Made by a program: the position numbers and the translations under genes. 64,000 bases of DNA from Pseudomonas citri (GTDB lineage: Bacteria; Pseudomonadota; Gammaproteobacteria; Pseudomonadales; Pseudomonadaceae): the NCBI RefSeq assembly GCF_025336485.1, contig NZ_JAODAB010000005.1, forward strand, positions 286,743 to 350,742, written 5' to 3'. Of this stretch, positions 44,776 through 53,185 are shown in pieces. The notes below the pieces were generated by a model. The model did no database searches. It was not told the DNA's origin and saw nothing but the letters and a program-made list of their open reading frames with translations. How positions within the stretch are numbered: position 1 is the first letter of the stretch; each line of letters opens with the position of its first letter.

Positions 44776-44778
44776 GCC

Positions 44779-44793
44779 GTTCGATAACCGCAC
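44779..44793 (+). promoter_or_regulatory. PcaR-type operator upstream of pcaK
   Basis: GTTCGATAACCGCAC, differing from the pcaR copy by two bases and matching the recalled pcaIJ box except one base. It starts four bases after the pcaR stop codon and about 180 bases before pcaK. Confidence 0.75.
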
Positions 44794-44882
44794 AGAGTCG
44801 CCCCCGGCGAATTGACGGTATTTACCCGGCCTCATTAATGTCGCGACAGCGTCATCCGGCGTGATCGAGCCTGGCTCGTGCG

Positions 44883-44936
44883 CGAGTGGCCTGTACGGCT
44901 AATTCGAATAAACGAATTGGCCACACAGGCCACTCG
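44883..44936. promoter_or_regulatory. 54-bp imperfect palindrome in the pcaK leader
   Basis: CGAGTGGCCTGT (44883-44894) and ACAGGCCACTCG (44925-44936) are perfect 12-bp complements. Inside them GGCT-AATTCG and CGAATT-GGCC pair again, giving a stem of about 22 bp with one 2x2 mismatch and the loop AATAAA. No T-run follows, so it is not a standard terminator. It ends 35 bases before the pcaK start. Confidence 0.8.
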
Positions 44937-44951
44937 AGGATGACTCAACAC

Positions 44952-44959
44952 AATAATAA
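44952..44959 (+). promoter_or_regulatory. Crc/Hfq-type A-rich motif at the pcaK start
   Basis: AATAATAA fits the catabolite-activity motif AANAANAA and abuts the GAGAG ribosome site of pcaK. Hfq with Crc binding there would repress translation in the presence of preferred carbon sources. Confidence 0.65.
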
Positions 44960-44970
44960 TGAGAGACGCG

Positions 44971-46317
44971 ATGAACCAGCCCCAGACCTCTGTAGGCCAT
45001 TGCCTTGATGTGCAGTCCTTCATCAACGCCCAACCCATCTCGCGCTACCAATGGCGGGTAGTGATCCTGTGTTTCCTGATTGTGTTTCTCGATGGCCTCG
45101 ACACGGCCGCCATGGGCTTCATTGCCCCGGCGCTGTCCCAGGATTGGGGGATCGATCGCGCCAGCCTGGGTCCGGTCATGAGTGCCGCACTGATCGGCAT
45201 GGTGTTCGGTGCACTGGGCTCTGGCCCATTGGCTGACCGTTTCGGGCGAAAAGTCGTACTGGTGGGGGCGGTCGTGCTGTTTGGCGCGTTCAGCCTGGCC
45301 TCGGCCTACAGCACCAACGTCGATCAATTGCTGATGCTGCGTTTCCTCACCGGCCTGGGTTTGGGGGCGGGGATGCCGAACGCCACCACCTTGCTCTCGG
45401 AATACACCCCGGAGCGCAAGAAATCCCTGCTGGTGACCAGTATGTTTTGCGGCTTCAACCTGGGCATGGCCGGCGGTGGGTTCATTTCCGCCAAGCTGAT
45501 ACCGACGTTCGGCTGGCACAGCCTGTTGTTGATCGGTGGGATCTTGCCCCTGATCCTGGCCGTCGTGCTGCTGTTCTGGTTACCGGAGTCGGCCCGTTAT
45601 CTGGTGGTGCGTAACCGCGACACTGACAAAGTGCGCAAGACCCTGGCGCCGATTGACCCGCAGCGGATTGCCCAGGCGGCGAGCTTCAGCGTCCCGGAGC
45701 AGCAAACCGTCAAGGCCCGCAACGTGCTGGCGGTGATCTTCTCCGGTCGCTTCAGTGCCGGCACGCTGCTGCTGTGGCTGACCTATTTCATGGGTCTGGT
45801 GATCGTTTACCTGCTGACCAGTTGGCTGCCGACCTTGATGCGCGACAGTGGCGCGAGCATGGAGCAGTCGGCGTTTATCGGCGCGCTGTTCCAGTTGGGT
45901 GGTGTGTTGAGCGCGGTCGGCGTGGGATGGGCGATGGACCGGTTCAATCCCCACAAGGTCATTGGCCTTTTCTACCTGATGGCCGGGGTCTTTGCCTACG
46001 CAGTCGGGCAGAGCCTGGGCAACATCACTGTGCTCGCCACCCTGGTGCTGCTGGCCGGCATGTGCGTCAACGGCGCGCAATCGGCGATGCCGTCCCTGGC
46101 GGCACGTTTCTATCCGACCCAAGGCCGGGCCACCGGCGTCTCGTGGATGCTGGGCATCGGCCGGTTCGGGGCGATCCTCGGGGCCTGGATGGGCGCGACC
46201 CTGCTGGGCCTGGGGTGGAACTTCGAACAAGTCCTCACCGCACTGGTCATTCCGGCCGCCCTGGCGACCACGGCGGTGGTGATCAAGGGGATGGTCAGTC
46301 ATGCGGATGCGACCTGA
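44971..46317 (+). CDS. pcaK: MFS transporter PcaK for 4-hydroxybenzoate/protocatechuate
   Basis: 448 residues, the same length as P. putida PcaK, from the ATG at 44971 (MNQPQTSVGHCLDVQSFINA). An ATG 12 bases earlier lacks a ribosome site. Twelve helices are apparent. The aromatic acid:H+ symporter motif D-G-x-D is FLDGLDTAAMGF in helix 1, and the loop 2-3 motif is GPLADRFGRKVVL. PcaK imports aromatic acids and takes part in chemotaxis to them. Three regulatory signals sit upstream: a PcaR box, a long palindrome, and an A-rich Crc/Hfq motif. Confidence 0.96.
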   Translation: MNQPQTSVGHCLDVQSFINAQPISRYQWRVVILCFLIVFLDGLDTAAMGFIAPALSQDWGIDRASLGPVMSAALIGMVFGALGSGPLADRFGRKVVLVGAVVLFGAFSLASAYSTNVDQLLMLRFLTGLGLGAGMPNATTLLSEYTPERKKSLLVTSMFCGFNLGMAGGGFISAKLIPTFGWHSLLLIGGILPLILAVVLLFWLPESARYLVVRNRDTDKVRKTLAPIDPQRIAQAASFSVPEQQTVKARNVLAVIFSGRFSAGTLLLWLTYFMGLVIVYLLTSWLPTLMRDSGASMEQSAFIGALFQLGGVLSAVGVGWAMDRFNPHKVIGLFYLMAGVFAYAVGQSLGNITVLATLVLLAGMCVNGAQSAMPSLAARFYPTQGRATGVSWMLGIGRFGAILGAWMGATLLGLGWNFEQVLTALVIPAALATTAVVIKGMVSHADAT

Positions 46318-46348
46318 GTTCACCTGCACGCACCTTTGAGTCCATACC

Positions 46349-46378
46349 CGTGGCGAGGGAACAAGCGCCCTCGCCACG
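46349..46378. repeat. Palindromic repeat of the GTGGCGAGGG family
   Basis: CGTGGCGAGGG and its complement CCCTCGCCACG with an AACAAGCG-type loop, between pcaK and the pcaI promoter. Confidence 0.8.
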
Positions 46379-46427
46379 GTCTCCATTTTTTGGCATGAGG
46401 GGAAAATAGATAGCCAAACAACAATTC

Positions 46428-46460
46428 GTTCGATAACCGAACACTGAGTCGATTATCGGA
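46428..46460 (+). promoter_or_regulatory. PcaR-type operator pair at the pcaI promoter
   Basis: GTTCGATAACCGAAC (46428-46442), followed by TCGATTATCGGA (46449-46460), with centres about 20 bp apart, as at the pcaR promoter. The pair lies 100-130 bases before pcaI. Confidence 0.8.
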
Positions 46461-46559
46461 TTGTTTGGCCTTTTTCCTCGGCTTAATCTTCAGTCACTCC
46501 GGCGCCAACCTCACACCATTCTCTTTATGTCGGTCTACTGGAAAACGGGAGCCTGCCCC

Positions 46560-47420
46560 ATGGCTGAAATCCTTTCGCTGCACGACGCGGTGAAGCAGTT
46601 CGTCAACGACGGCGATACCGTCGCGCTCGAAGGCTTCACCCACTTGATTCCTACGGCGGCGGGTCATGAAATCATTCGCCAGGGCAAGAAAGACCTGACC
46701 CTGGTGCGGATGACGCCTGACCTGATCTACGACCAGCTGATCGGCGCCGGTTGTGCCCGCAAATTGATCTTCTCCTGGGGCGGCAACCCTGGCGTGGGGT
46801 CGTTGCATCGGTTGCGTGATGCCGTGGAAAAACAGTGGCCACACGCGATGGAAATCGAAGAACACAGCCATGCCGACCTGGCCAACGCCTACGTCGCCGG
46901 CGCCTCCGGTCTGCCGTTCGCGGTGTTGCGGGCCTACGCCGGCTCCGACCTGCCGAAGGTCAACCCGCTGATCAAGAGCGTGACCTGTCCTTTCACCGGT
47001 GAAGTGCTGGCCGCTGTCCCTTCGGTGCGCCCGGACGTCACGGTGATCCATGCACAGAAAGCCGACCGCAAGGGCAACGTGCTGCTGTGGGGCATCCTCG
47101 GTGTGCAGAAAGAAGCCGCCCTGGCCGCCCAGCGTTGCATCGTCACCGTTGAAGAAATCGTCGATGACCTCAATGCGCCGATGAACGCCTGCGTACTGCC
47201 GACCTGGGCCTTGAGCGCCGTGTGCCTGGTACCCGGCGGAGCCCATCCGTCCTACGCCCATGGCTACACCGAGCGTGACAATCGTTTCTACCAGGCGTGG
47301 GACCCCATCGCCCGGGACCGTGGGACTTTTACCGCGTGGATCGAGGAGTACATCCACGGCACCCGGGACTTCACCGAATTCCAGGTCAGACTGGCAGCCG
47401 CTTCGGAGGCGAAACAATGA
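46560..47420 (+). CDS. pcaI: 3-oxoadipate:succinyl-CoA transferase subunit A (CatI/long PcaI type)
   Basis: 286 residues from the ATG at 46560 (MAEILSLHDAVKQFVNDGDT), longer than the 231-residue P. putida PcaI. Signatures are GDTVALEGFTHLIPTAAGHE and IFSWGGNPGVGSLHR. The form matches CatI of the chloroaromatic degrader Pseudomonas B13 and P. aeruginosa PA0226, a glutaconate-CoA-transferase-like subunit. With PcaJ it converts 3-oxoadipate and succinyl-CoA to 3-oxoadipyl-CoA. The stop overlaps the pcaJ start (ATGA). Confidence 0.92.
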   Translation: MAEILSLHDAVKQFVNDGDTVALEGFTHLIPTAAGHEIIRQGKKDLTLVRMTPDLIYDQLIGAGCARKLIFSWGGNPGVGSLHRLRDAVEKQWPHAMEIEEHSHADLANAYVAGASGLPFAVLRAYAGSDLPKVNPLIKSVTCPFTGEVLAAVPSVRPDVTVIHAQKADRKGNVLLWGILGVQKEAALAAQRCIVTVEEIVDDLNAPMNACVLPTWALSAVCLVPGGAHPSYAHGYTERDNRFYQAWDPIARDRGTFTAWIEEYIHGTRDFTEFQVRLAAASEAKQ

Positions 47421-48196
47421 CGTACTCCACCAACGAAATGATGACCGTCGCCGCGGCGCGGCGGTTGAAAAACAATGCCGTGTGTTTCGTCGGCATCGGC
47501 CTGCCGTCGAAAGCCGCCAACCTGGCGCGGCTGACGTCATCGCCGGATGTCGTGCTGATCTACGAGTCTGGCCCGATCGGCGCCAAGCCCAGTGTGCTGC
47601 CGCTGTCCATCGGCGACGGTGAGCTGGCGGAAACCGCAGACACCGTGGTACCGACCGGTGAGATTTTTCGCTACTGGCTGCAGGGCGGGCGCATCGACGT
47701 CGGTTTTCTCGGTGCCGCCCAGGTCGACCGTTTCGGCAACATCAACACCACGGTGGTGGGCGATTACCATCAGCCGAAAGTCCGCCTGCCGGGTGCCGGT
47801 GGCGCGCCGGAAATCGCTGGTTCGGCCAAGAGCGTGCTGATCATCCTCAAGCAGTCGGCGCGTTCATTTGTCGACAAGTTGGACTTCATCACCTCGGTCG
47901 GTCACGGCGAGGGCGGTGATTCGCGCAAACGCCTGGGCCTGCCCGGCGCGGGGCCCGTCGGTATCATCACCGACCTGTGCATCATGGAGCCGGAAGCCGG
48001 CACACATGAATTTGTGGTCACCTCGCTGCACCCAGGGGTGACCCGCGAGCAGGTCATTGCCGCCACGGGTTGGGCGATCCGTTTTGCCGAACAGGTGCAC
48101 ACCACCGCCGAACCGACCGAAGTGGAGCTGCGTGCACTGCGCGACCTGGAAGCCTGCACCGCGGTGGCCCATGGTCAGGCACCGGGAGAAGCGTGA
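47417..48196 (+). CDS. pcaJ: 3-oxoadipate:succinyl-CoA transferase subunit B (CatJ/long PcaJ type)
   Basis: 259 residues, also of the long CatJ type (P. putida PcaJ has 213). The active-site glutamate that forms the CoA thioester is in [15 protein letters not shown], near residue 50. Later segments are [20 protein letters not shown] and [15 protein letters not shown]. It begins inside the last codons of pcaI (four-base overlap) and its stop overlaps pcaF by one base, so the three are tightly coupled. Confidence 0.93.
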   Translation: MTYSTNEMMTVAAARRLKNNAVCFVGIGLPSKAANLARLTSSPDVVLIYESGPIGAKPSVLPLSIGDGELAETADTVVPTGEIFRYWLQGGRIDVGFLGAAQVDRFGNINTTVVGDYHQPKVRLPGAGGAPEIAGSAKSVLIILKQSARSFVDKLDFITSVGHGEGGDSRKRLGLPGAGPVGIITDLCIMEPEAGTHEFVVTSLHPGVTREQVIAATGWAIRFAEQVHTTAEPTEVELRALRDLEACTAVAHGQAPGEA

Positions 48197-49398
48197 TGCG
48201 CGACGTGTATATCTGTGATGCGATTCGCACCCCCATCGGCCGTTTCGGCGGCGGTTTGTCTGGCGTGCGCGCCGATGACCTGGCAGCCGTGCCGATCAAG
48301 GCGCTGATGGAGCGCAACCCATCGGTGGACTGGCGCGCGGTAGACGAGGTGTTTCTTGGCTGCGCCAACCAGGCCGGCGAAGACAACCGCAATGTGGCGC
48401 GCATGGCGCTGCTGTTGGCGGGCCTGCCGGAGAGTATTCCCGGCGTGACCCTCAACCGCCTCTGCGCCTCGGGCATGGATGCTGTCGGCAGCGCATTTCG
48501 CGCCATTGCCAGCGGCGAAATGGAATTGGTCATCGCCGGCGGCGTGGAGTCGATGTCCCGCGCACCGTTCGTGATGGGCAAGGCCGACGCGGCGTTCTCC
48601 CGGAACATGAAATTGGAAGACACCACCATTGGCTGGCGCTTCATCAACCCGTTGATGAAGGCCCAGTACGGCGTGGATGCAATGCCGCAGACTGCCGATA
48701 ACGTCGCCGACGACTACGAAATTTCTCGCGAGGACCAGGACGCTTTCGCCCTGCGCAGTCAGCAAAGGACTGCCGCCGCGCAAGCCGCAGGCTACTTCGC
48801 CGAAGAAATCGTGCCGGTGCGCATCGCCCACAAAAAAGGCGAAACCGTGGTCGAGCAGGATGAGCATCCGCGCGCCGACACCACCCTGGAGGCCTTGGGC
48901 AAACTCAAACCGGTCAACGGCCCGGACAAGACCGTCACGGCCGGTAATGCCTCGGGCGTGAACGATGGTGCGGCGGCGCTGATCCTGGCGTCGGCCGAGG
49001 CGGTGAAAAAACATGGCCTGACCCCGCGCGGCAAAGTGCTGGGCATGGCCAGTGCCGGCGTCGCGCCACGGGTGATGGGTATCGGTCCGGTGCCGGCGGT
49101 GCGCAAGCTCACCGAGCGCCTGGGGTTGGCGGTCGCGGATTTTGATGTGATCGAACTCAACGAAGCCTTTGCCAGCCAGGGTCTGGCGGTGCTGCGCGAG
49201 CTCGGACTGGCGGACGATGCGCCCCAGGTCAACCCGAACGGCGGAGCGATCGCCCTTGGCCATCCGCTGGGCATGAGCGGGGCGCGGTTGGTGCTGACCG
49301 CGCTGCATCATCTGGAAAAAACCGGCGGCAAGAAAGGCCTGGCGACCATGTGCGTCGGTGTTGGCCAGGGTCTGGCATTGGCCATCGAGCGCGTCTGA
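48196..49398 (+). CDS. pcaF: 3-oxoadipyl-CoA thiolase
   Basis: 400 residues, the normal length. The first catalytic Cys is in [19 protein letters not shown], the catalytic His in [20 protein letters not shown], and the second Cys in [23 protein letters not shown] is the usual ELNEAFA motif. It cleaves 3-oxoadipyl-CoA with CoA to succinyl-CoA and acetyl-CoA, the last step of the pathway. It is translationally coupled to pcaJ (TGATG) and is followed 36 bases later by pcaH. Confidence 0.96.
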   Translation: MRDVYICDAIRTPIGRFGGGLSGVRADDLAAVPIKALMERNPSVDWRAVDEVFLGCANQAGEDNRNVARMALLLAGLPESIPGVTLNRLCASGMDAVGSAFRAIASGEMELVIAGGVESMSRAPFVMGKADAAFSRNMKLEDTTIGWRFINPLMKAQYGVDAMPQTADNVADDYEISREDQDAFALRSQQRTAAAQAAGYFAEEIVPVRIAHKKGETVVEQDEHPRADTTLEALGKLKPVNGPDKTVTAGNASGVNDGAAALILASAEAVKKHGLTPRGKVLGMASAGVAPRVMGIGPVPAVRKLTERLGLAVADFDVIELNEAFASQGLAVLRELGLADDAPQVNPNGGAIALGHPLGMSGARLVLTALHHLEKTGGKKGLATMCVGVGQGLALAIERV

Positions 49399-49434
49399 CG
49401 ATCCTTCTACTTATAAGAAACCGAGGAATGCTTC

Positions 49435-50139
49435 ATGACTGACAAGCCTGGTTATCGTCGCCCCCAAGCGGGCACCCAGCCGGAATATCTGCATCCGCCG
49501 TACCAGTCCACCAACCTGCGCTCGCCGTCCAAGCCGCTGGTGTTCCTGCCCCATTCGTTGTCGGAAATTACTGGCCCGACCGTAGGCGCCGAACGTGTGC
49601 AGGAGAAGGACAACGACCTCACCGCCCAACATGCCGGCGAGCCGCTGGGGGAGCGGATCATCATTCACGGACGTGTGCTGGATGAGCACGGCCAGCCGGT
49701 GCCGGGCATCCTGGTGGAGATCTGGCAGGCCAACGCCGCCGGTCGCTATCACCATGACCGTGACAATCACGATGCGCCGCTGGACCCGAACTTCACCGGC
49801 ACCGGCCGCACCGTCACCGACGCCGATGGCTGGTACCAGTTCCAGACCATCAAGCCCGGCGCCTACCCGTGGGGTAACCACCACAACGCCTGGCGCCCGG
49901 CGCACATCCATTTCTCACTGTTCGGGCCGAGCATCCTGACGCGCCTGGTGACGCAGATGTATTTCCCCGGCGACCCGCTGCTGGCCTACGACCCGATCTA
50001 CAACTGCGTGCCGGACACAAGCGCCAAGGAACGCCTGATCGCCAGCTTCGACCTGGAAAAAACCGTCCCTCACTACGCCCTCGGTTATCGCTGGGACATC
50101 GTCTTGCGCGGCCGTGATGCCACGCCGATGGAGAAATAA
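49435..50139 (+). CDS. pcaH: Protocatechuate 3,4-dioxygenase beta subunit
   Basis: 234 residues. The four ferric iron ligands of intradiol dioxygenases are visible: Tyr in AAGRYHHDRDNHD, Tyr in TIKPGAYPWGNHH, and two His in WRPAHIHFSLFG. The N-terminal segment YRRPQAGTQPEYLHPPYQST is the usual beta-subunit arm. With PcaG it opens the ring of protocatechuate to 3-carboxy-cis,cis-muconate. The preceding genes are pcaIJF rather than a separate operon, which is unusual. pcaG follows after a single base. Confidence 0.97.
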   Translation: MTDKPGYRRPQAGTQPEYLHPPYQSTNLRSPSKPLVFLPHSLSEITGPTVGAERVQEKDNDLTAQHAGEPLGERIIIHGRVLDEHGQPVPGILVEIWQANAAGRYHHDRDNHDAPLDPNFTGTGRTVTDADGWYQFQTIKPGAYPWGNHHNAWRPAHIHFSLFGPSILTRLVTQMYFPGDPLLAYDPIYNCVPDTSAKERLIASFDLEKTVPHYALGYRWDIVLRGRDATPMEK

Positions 50140-50140
50140 G

Positions 50141-50707
50141 ATGACGCTTACCGCCACCACGTCCCACACCGTTGGCCCGTACTACCACATCGGCCTGACC
50201 TGGCTGAATCGCGAAGACCTGACCGTTGCGCAAACCCTCGGCCAGCGCGTGGCGATCACCGGGCAGGTGATCGACGGTAACGGCCAATTCGTCAACGACG
50301 CGATGCTGGAAGTCTGGCAAGCCAACGCCGCGGGTAAATACGCTCACCCGGAGGATGACCAGGACAAGCCCCTCGACCCGCACTTCGAAGGTTTCGGCCG
50401 GGTGCCGGTGGATGCCGAAGGGCGCTTCCGTTTCACCACCATCAAGCCGGGCACCGTGCCGGGCCTGAACGGCACGACCCAGGCCCCGCACCTGGTGGTG
50501 CTGGTGTTTGCCCGCGGGCTGGTCAAGCACTTGCTGACGCGCATCTACTTCGACGGCGAACAGGCCAACGAAACCGATCCACTGCTGGCCTGCGTACCCG
50601 AGGAACGTCGCGCCACGCTCGTGACCCGGCCCGATGCGTCGGGCGTGTATCAGTGGAATGTGATCCTGCAGGGTACGGATGCCGAGACGGTGTTCTTCGA
50701 TTACTGA
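50141..50707 (+). CDS. pcaG: Protocatechuate 3,4-dioxygenase alpha subunit
   Basis: 188 residues beginning MTLTATTSHTVGPYYHIGLT. It has the same barrel as the beta subunit (LEVWQANAAGKYAHPEDDQD; TTIKPGTVPG) but no intact set of iron ligands, as expected of the alpha subunit: AGKYAHP keeps the fold while the PAHIH motif is replaced by APHLVVLVF. It starts one base after the pcaH stop. It completes the (alpha-beta)n dioxygenase. Confidence 0.97.
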   Translation: MTLTATTSHTVGPYYHIGLTWLNREDLTVAQTLGQRVAITGQVIDGNGQFVNDAMLEVWQANAAGKYAHPEDDQDKPLDPHFEGFGRVPVDAEGRFRFTTIKPGTVPGLNGTTQAPHLVVLVFARGLVKHLLTRIYFDGEQANETDPLLACVPEERRATLVTRPDASGVYQWNVILQGTDAETVFFDY

Positions 50708-50715
50708 TTGAACCC

Positions 50716-50936
50716 CTGTGGGAGCGAGCTTGCTCGTGATGGCGCCGGCACGGGCAGTTGCTTCAAGCCGGTTTGTGGAACGGGACTAGACTTCTTGCTG
50801 ACCCTCAAGAGCATCAGCAGCCCGTTCCTGGCGTGCTGGCAATCGTCAGTTTCTACACCTCCATCAGCGGTCTGGTGTTCGTACAGAGCCTGAGGCTTGT
50901 CTAATTCAGGTGGCGAGGGGATAAATCCCCTCGCCA
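50716..50936. repeat. REP-like sequences between pcaG and pcaB
   Basis: A single REP half (CTGTGGGAGCGAGCTTGCTC, from 50716) and a palindrome TGGCGAGGGG/CCCCTCGCCA (50911-50936). The 275-base gap between pcaG and pcaB contains no gene; the frame 50708-50893 is read through the repeat and is not credible. pcaBDC may have a separate promoter here. Confidence 0.75.
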
Positions 50937-50982
50937 TAGCAATTTCTGGCCACAAGGGCACCCATTTTCCGAAGGACTGTTT

Positions 50983-52347
50983 ATGAACGAACGACCGGGC
51001 AATCAGCTGTTCGATGCCTATTTCACCACGCGGGACATGCGCGAGGTGTTCTGCGATGCGGGTCGGGTTCAGGCCATGCTCGACGTCGAGGCGGCGCTGG
51101 CCCGGGCCGAGGCGCGGGTAGGGTTGATCCCCCAGGAGGCGGTGGCGCCGATCGTGCGCGCCTGCCGCGCCCAGTTGTACGACTTTTCGGCATTGAGCGA
51201 AGCGATTGCCAGTGCCGGCAACTCCGCAATCCCGTTGGTCAAGGCGTTGGGCAAGCGCATCGCCGCCGAAGAAGCCGAGGCTGAGCGCTACGTGCACCTG
51301 GGCGCCACCAGCCAGGACGTGATGGACAGCGGGTTGGTGTTGCAACTGCGTCGGGCACTGGAGTTGATCGAAAGCGAATTGGCGCAGTTGGCGACCACCC
51401 TGGCGCGACAGGCCGAACGCTACGCCGCCACGCCCATGGCCGGGCGCACCTGGTTGCAGCACGCCACGCCGGTGACCCTGGGCATGAAGATCGCCGGTTG
51501 GCTGGGGGCGATCACCCGCAGTCGTCAGCGTTTGCAAGCACTCAAGCCGCGCTTGCTGGTGCTGCAATTCGGCGGCGCGTCCGGGACGCTTGCCGCGTTG
51601 GGCGAACACGCCCTGCCCATCGCCGAAGCCCTGGCCGCCGAGTTGCAACTGCACCTGCCGGAACAACCGTGGCACACCCAGCGCGATCGCCTGGTGGAAT
51701 TCGGTTCGGTGTTGGGCTTGATCGCCGGCAGCCTGGGCAAGTTGGGCCGCGATCTCAGTTTGCTGATGCAGACCGAGGCCGGCGAAGTGTTCGAACCGTC
51801 GGCCCCGGGCAAGGGCGGTTCGTCGACCATGCCGCACAAGCGCAACCCGGTGGGCGCGGCGGTGCTGATTGGTGCGGCGACGCGGGTGCCGGGCCTGGTC
51901 TCGACACTGTTCAGCGCCATGCCCCAAGAACACGAGCGCAGCCTGGGTCTGTGGCACGCCGAATGGGAAACCCTGCCGGAGATCTGCTGCCTGGTATCGG
52001 GTGCCCTGCAACAGGCGCGGCTGCTGGCCGAAGGCCTGGAGGTCGACGCCGTCCGCATGGCCCGCAATCTGGAGTTGACCCAGGGCCTGGTGCTGGCCGA
52101 AGCGGTGAGCATCGTCCTGGCCCAGCGGGTCGGGCGCGACACGGCCCATCATTTGTTGGAGCAATGCTGCAAGCGTGCCGTGGCCGAGCAACGGCATTTG
52201 CGCGACGTGCTGGGCGACGAACCCCAGGTCACCGCGCAGTTGTCCAGCGCCGAACTCGATCATCTGCTCAACCCCGCCCATTACCTCGGCCAGGCCCGTA
52301 CCTGGGTTGCCCGGGCAGTGGCTGAACACCTGGCCTTGAAGGCCTGA
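50983..52347 (+). CDS. pcaB: 3-carboxy-cis,cis-muconate cycloisomerase
   Basis: 454 residues of the fumarase/aspartase superfamily. Conserved regions are HLGATSQDVMDSGLVLQLRR (C2), the C3 signature GKGGSSTMPHKRNPVGAAVLIG, and the early FCDAGRVQAMLDVEAALARAEA. The enzyme forms 4-carboxymuconolactone from 3-carboxy-cis,cis-muconate. It begins the pcaBDC sub-operon after the 275-base gap. Confidence 0.96.
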   Translation: MNERPGNQLFDAYFTTRDMREVFCDAGRVQAMLDVEAALARAEARVGLIPQEAVAPIVRACRAQLYDFSALSEAIASAGNSAIPLVKALGKRIAAEEAEAERYVHLGATSQDVMDSGLVLQLRRALELIESELAQLATTLARQAERYAATPMAGRTWLQHATPVTLGMKIAGWLGAITRSRQRLQALKPRLLVLQFGGASGTLAALGEHALPIAEALAAELQLHLPEQPWHTQRDRLVEFGSVLGLIAGSLGKLGRDLSLLMQTEAGEVFEPSAPGKGGSSTMPHKRNPVGAAVLIGAATRVPGLVSTLFSAMPQEHERSLGLWHAEWETLPEICCLVSGALQQARLLAEGLEVDAVRMARNLELTQGLVLAEAVSIVLAQRVGRDTAHHLLEQCCKRAVAEQRHLRDVLGDEPQVTAQLSSAELDHLLNPAHYLGQARTWVARAVAEHLALKA

Positions 52348-52359
52348 AAGGAGATTGTT

Positions 52360-53175
52360 GTGGGATTCGTCAAACTCGCCGATGGCGAACTGAACTACCT
52401 TTTCGACGGGCCGCTTTTCGACGGGCCGCAAGACGCTCCGGTGCTGGTGCTTTCCAACTCCCTGGGCACCGACCTGCACATGTGGAACGAGCAGGTCGCG
52501 GCGTTTAGCGAACACTTTCGCGTGCTGCGTTTCGACACTCGCGGCCACGGTCAGTCGCTGGTGACTGAAGGCCCGTACAGCATCGAACAACTGGGCCGCG
52601 ATGTGCTGGCGATGCTTGATCAGTTGGACATCGACAAGGTGCATTTCTGTGGGTTGTCCATGGGCGGGTTGATCGGCCAGTGGTTGGGCATCAACGCCGG
52701 CGAGCGCTTGCACAAACTGGTGGTGTGCAACACCGCCGCGAAGATTGGCGACCCGTCGGTGTGGGACCCGCGCATCGAAACCGTGCTGCGTGACGGCAAG
52801 GCGGCGATGGTGGCGTTGCGCGATGCGTCGATTGCCCGCTGGTTCACGGCGGACTTCGTCCAGGCTTATCCAGAGAAGGTGAAGCAGATTACCGACATGC
52901 TCGCCGCCACCTCACCTGAAGGCTATGCAGCCAACTGCGCGGCGGTGCGTGATGCCGATTTCCGCGAGCAACTGGCCTCGATTCGTGTGCCGCTGTTGGT
53001 GGTGGCCGGCGCCGAAGATCCAGTGACGCCGCCGTCGGGTGGCCATTTCATTCAGGAGCGGGTCCGTGGCGCCGAGTACGCCGAGTTCCATGCCGCGCAC
53101 CTGTCCAATGTCCAGGCTGGCGCCGCGTTCAGCGAGCGGGTACTGGCTTTCCTGCTCGATTCCGGCCGCGCCTGA
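52360..53175 (+). CDS. pcaD: 3-oxoadipate enol-lactonase
   Basis: 271 residues from the GTG at 52360, which an AGGAG site precedes. The alpha/beta hydrolase core has the nucleophile elbow GLSMGG (FCGLSMGGLIGQW), the acid in VVAGAEDPVTPP and the His in EFHAAHLSNVQAG. It hydrolyses the enol-lactone to 3-oxoadipate. Near the start an exact 15-bp tandem duplication (52399-52428) gives LFDGP-LFDGP, so the N-terminal hairpin has five extra residues compared with other PcaD proteins I recall. pcaC follows after 10 bases. Confidence 0.95.
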   Translation: MGFVKLADGELNYLFDGPLFDGPQDAPVLVLSNSLGTDLHMWNEQVAAFSEHFRVLRFDTRGHGQSLVTEGPYSIEQLGRDVLAMLDQLDIDKVHFCGLSMGGLIGQWLGINAGERLHKLVVCNTAAKIGDPSVWDPRIETVLRDGKAAMVALRDASIARWFTADFVQAYPEKVKQITDMLAATSPEGYAANCAAVRDADFREQLASIRVPLLVVAGAEDPVTPPSGGHFIQERVRGAEYAEFHAAHLSNVQAGAAFSERVLAFLLDSGRA

Positions 53176-53185
53176 GGAGTTTTTT

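Noticed and set aside
50708..50893. A 61-codon frame after pcaG
   Set aside because: It is read through a REP sequence directly behind the pcaG stop with no ribosome site of its own.
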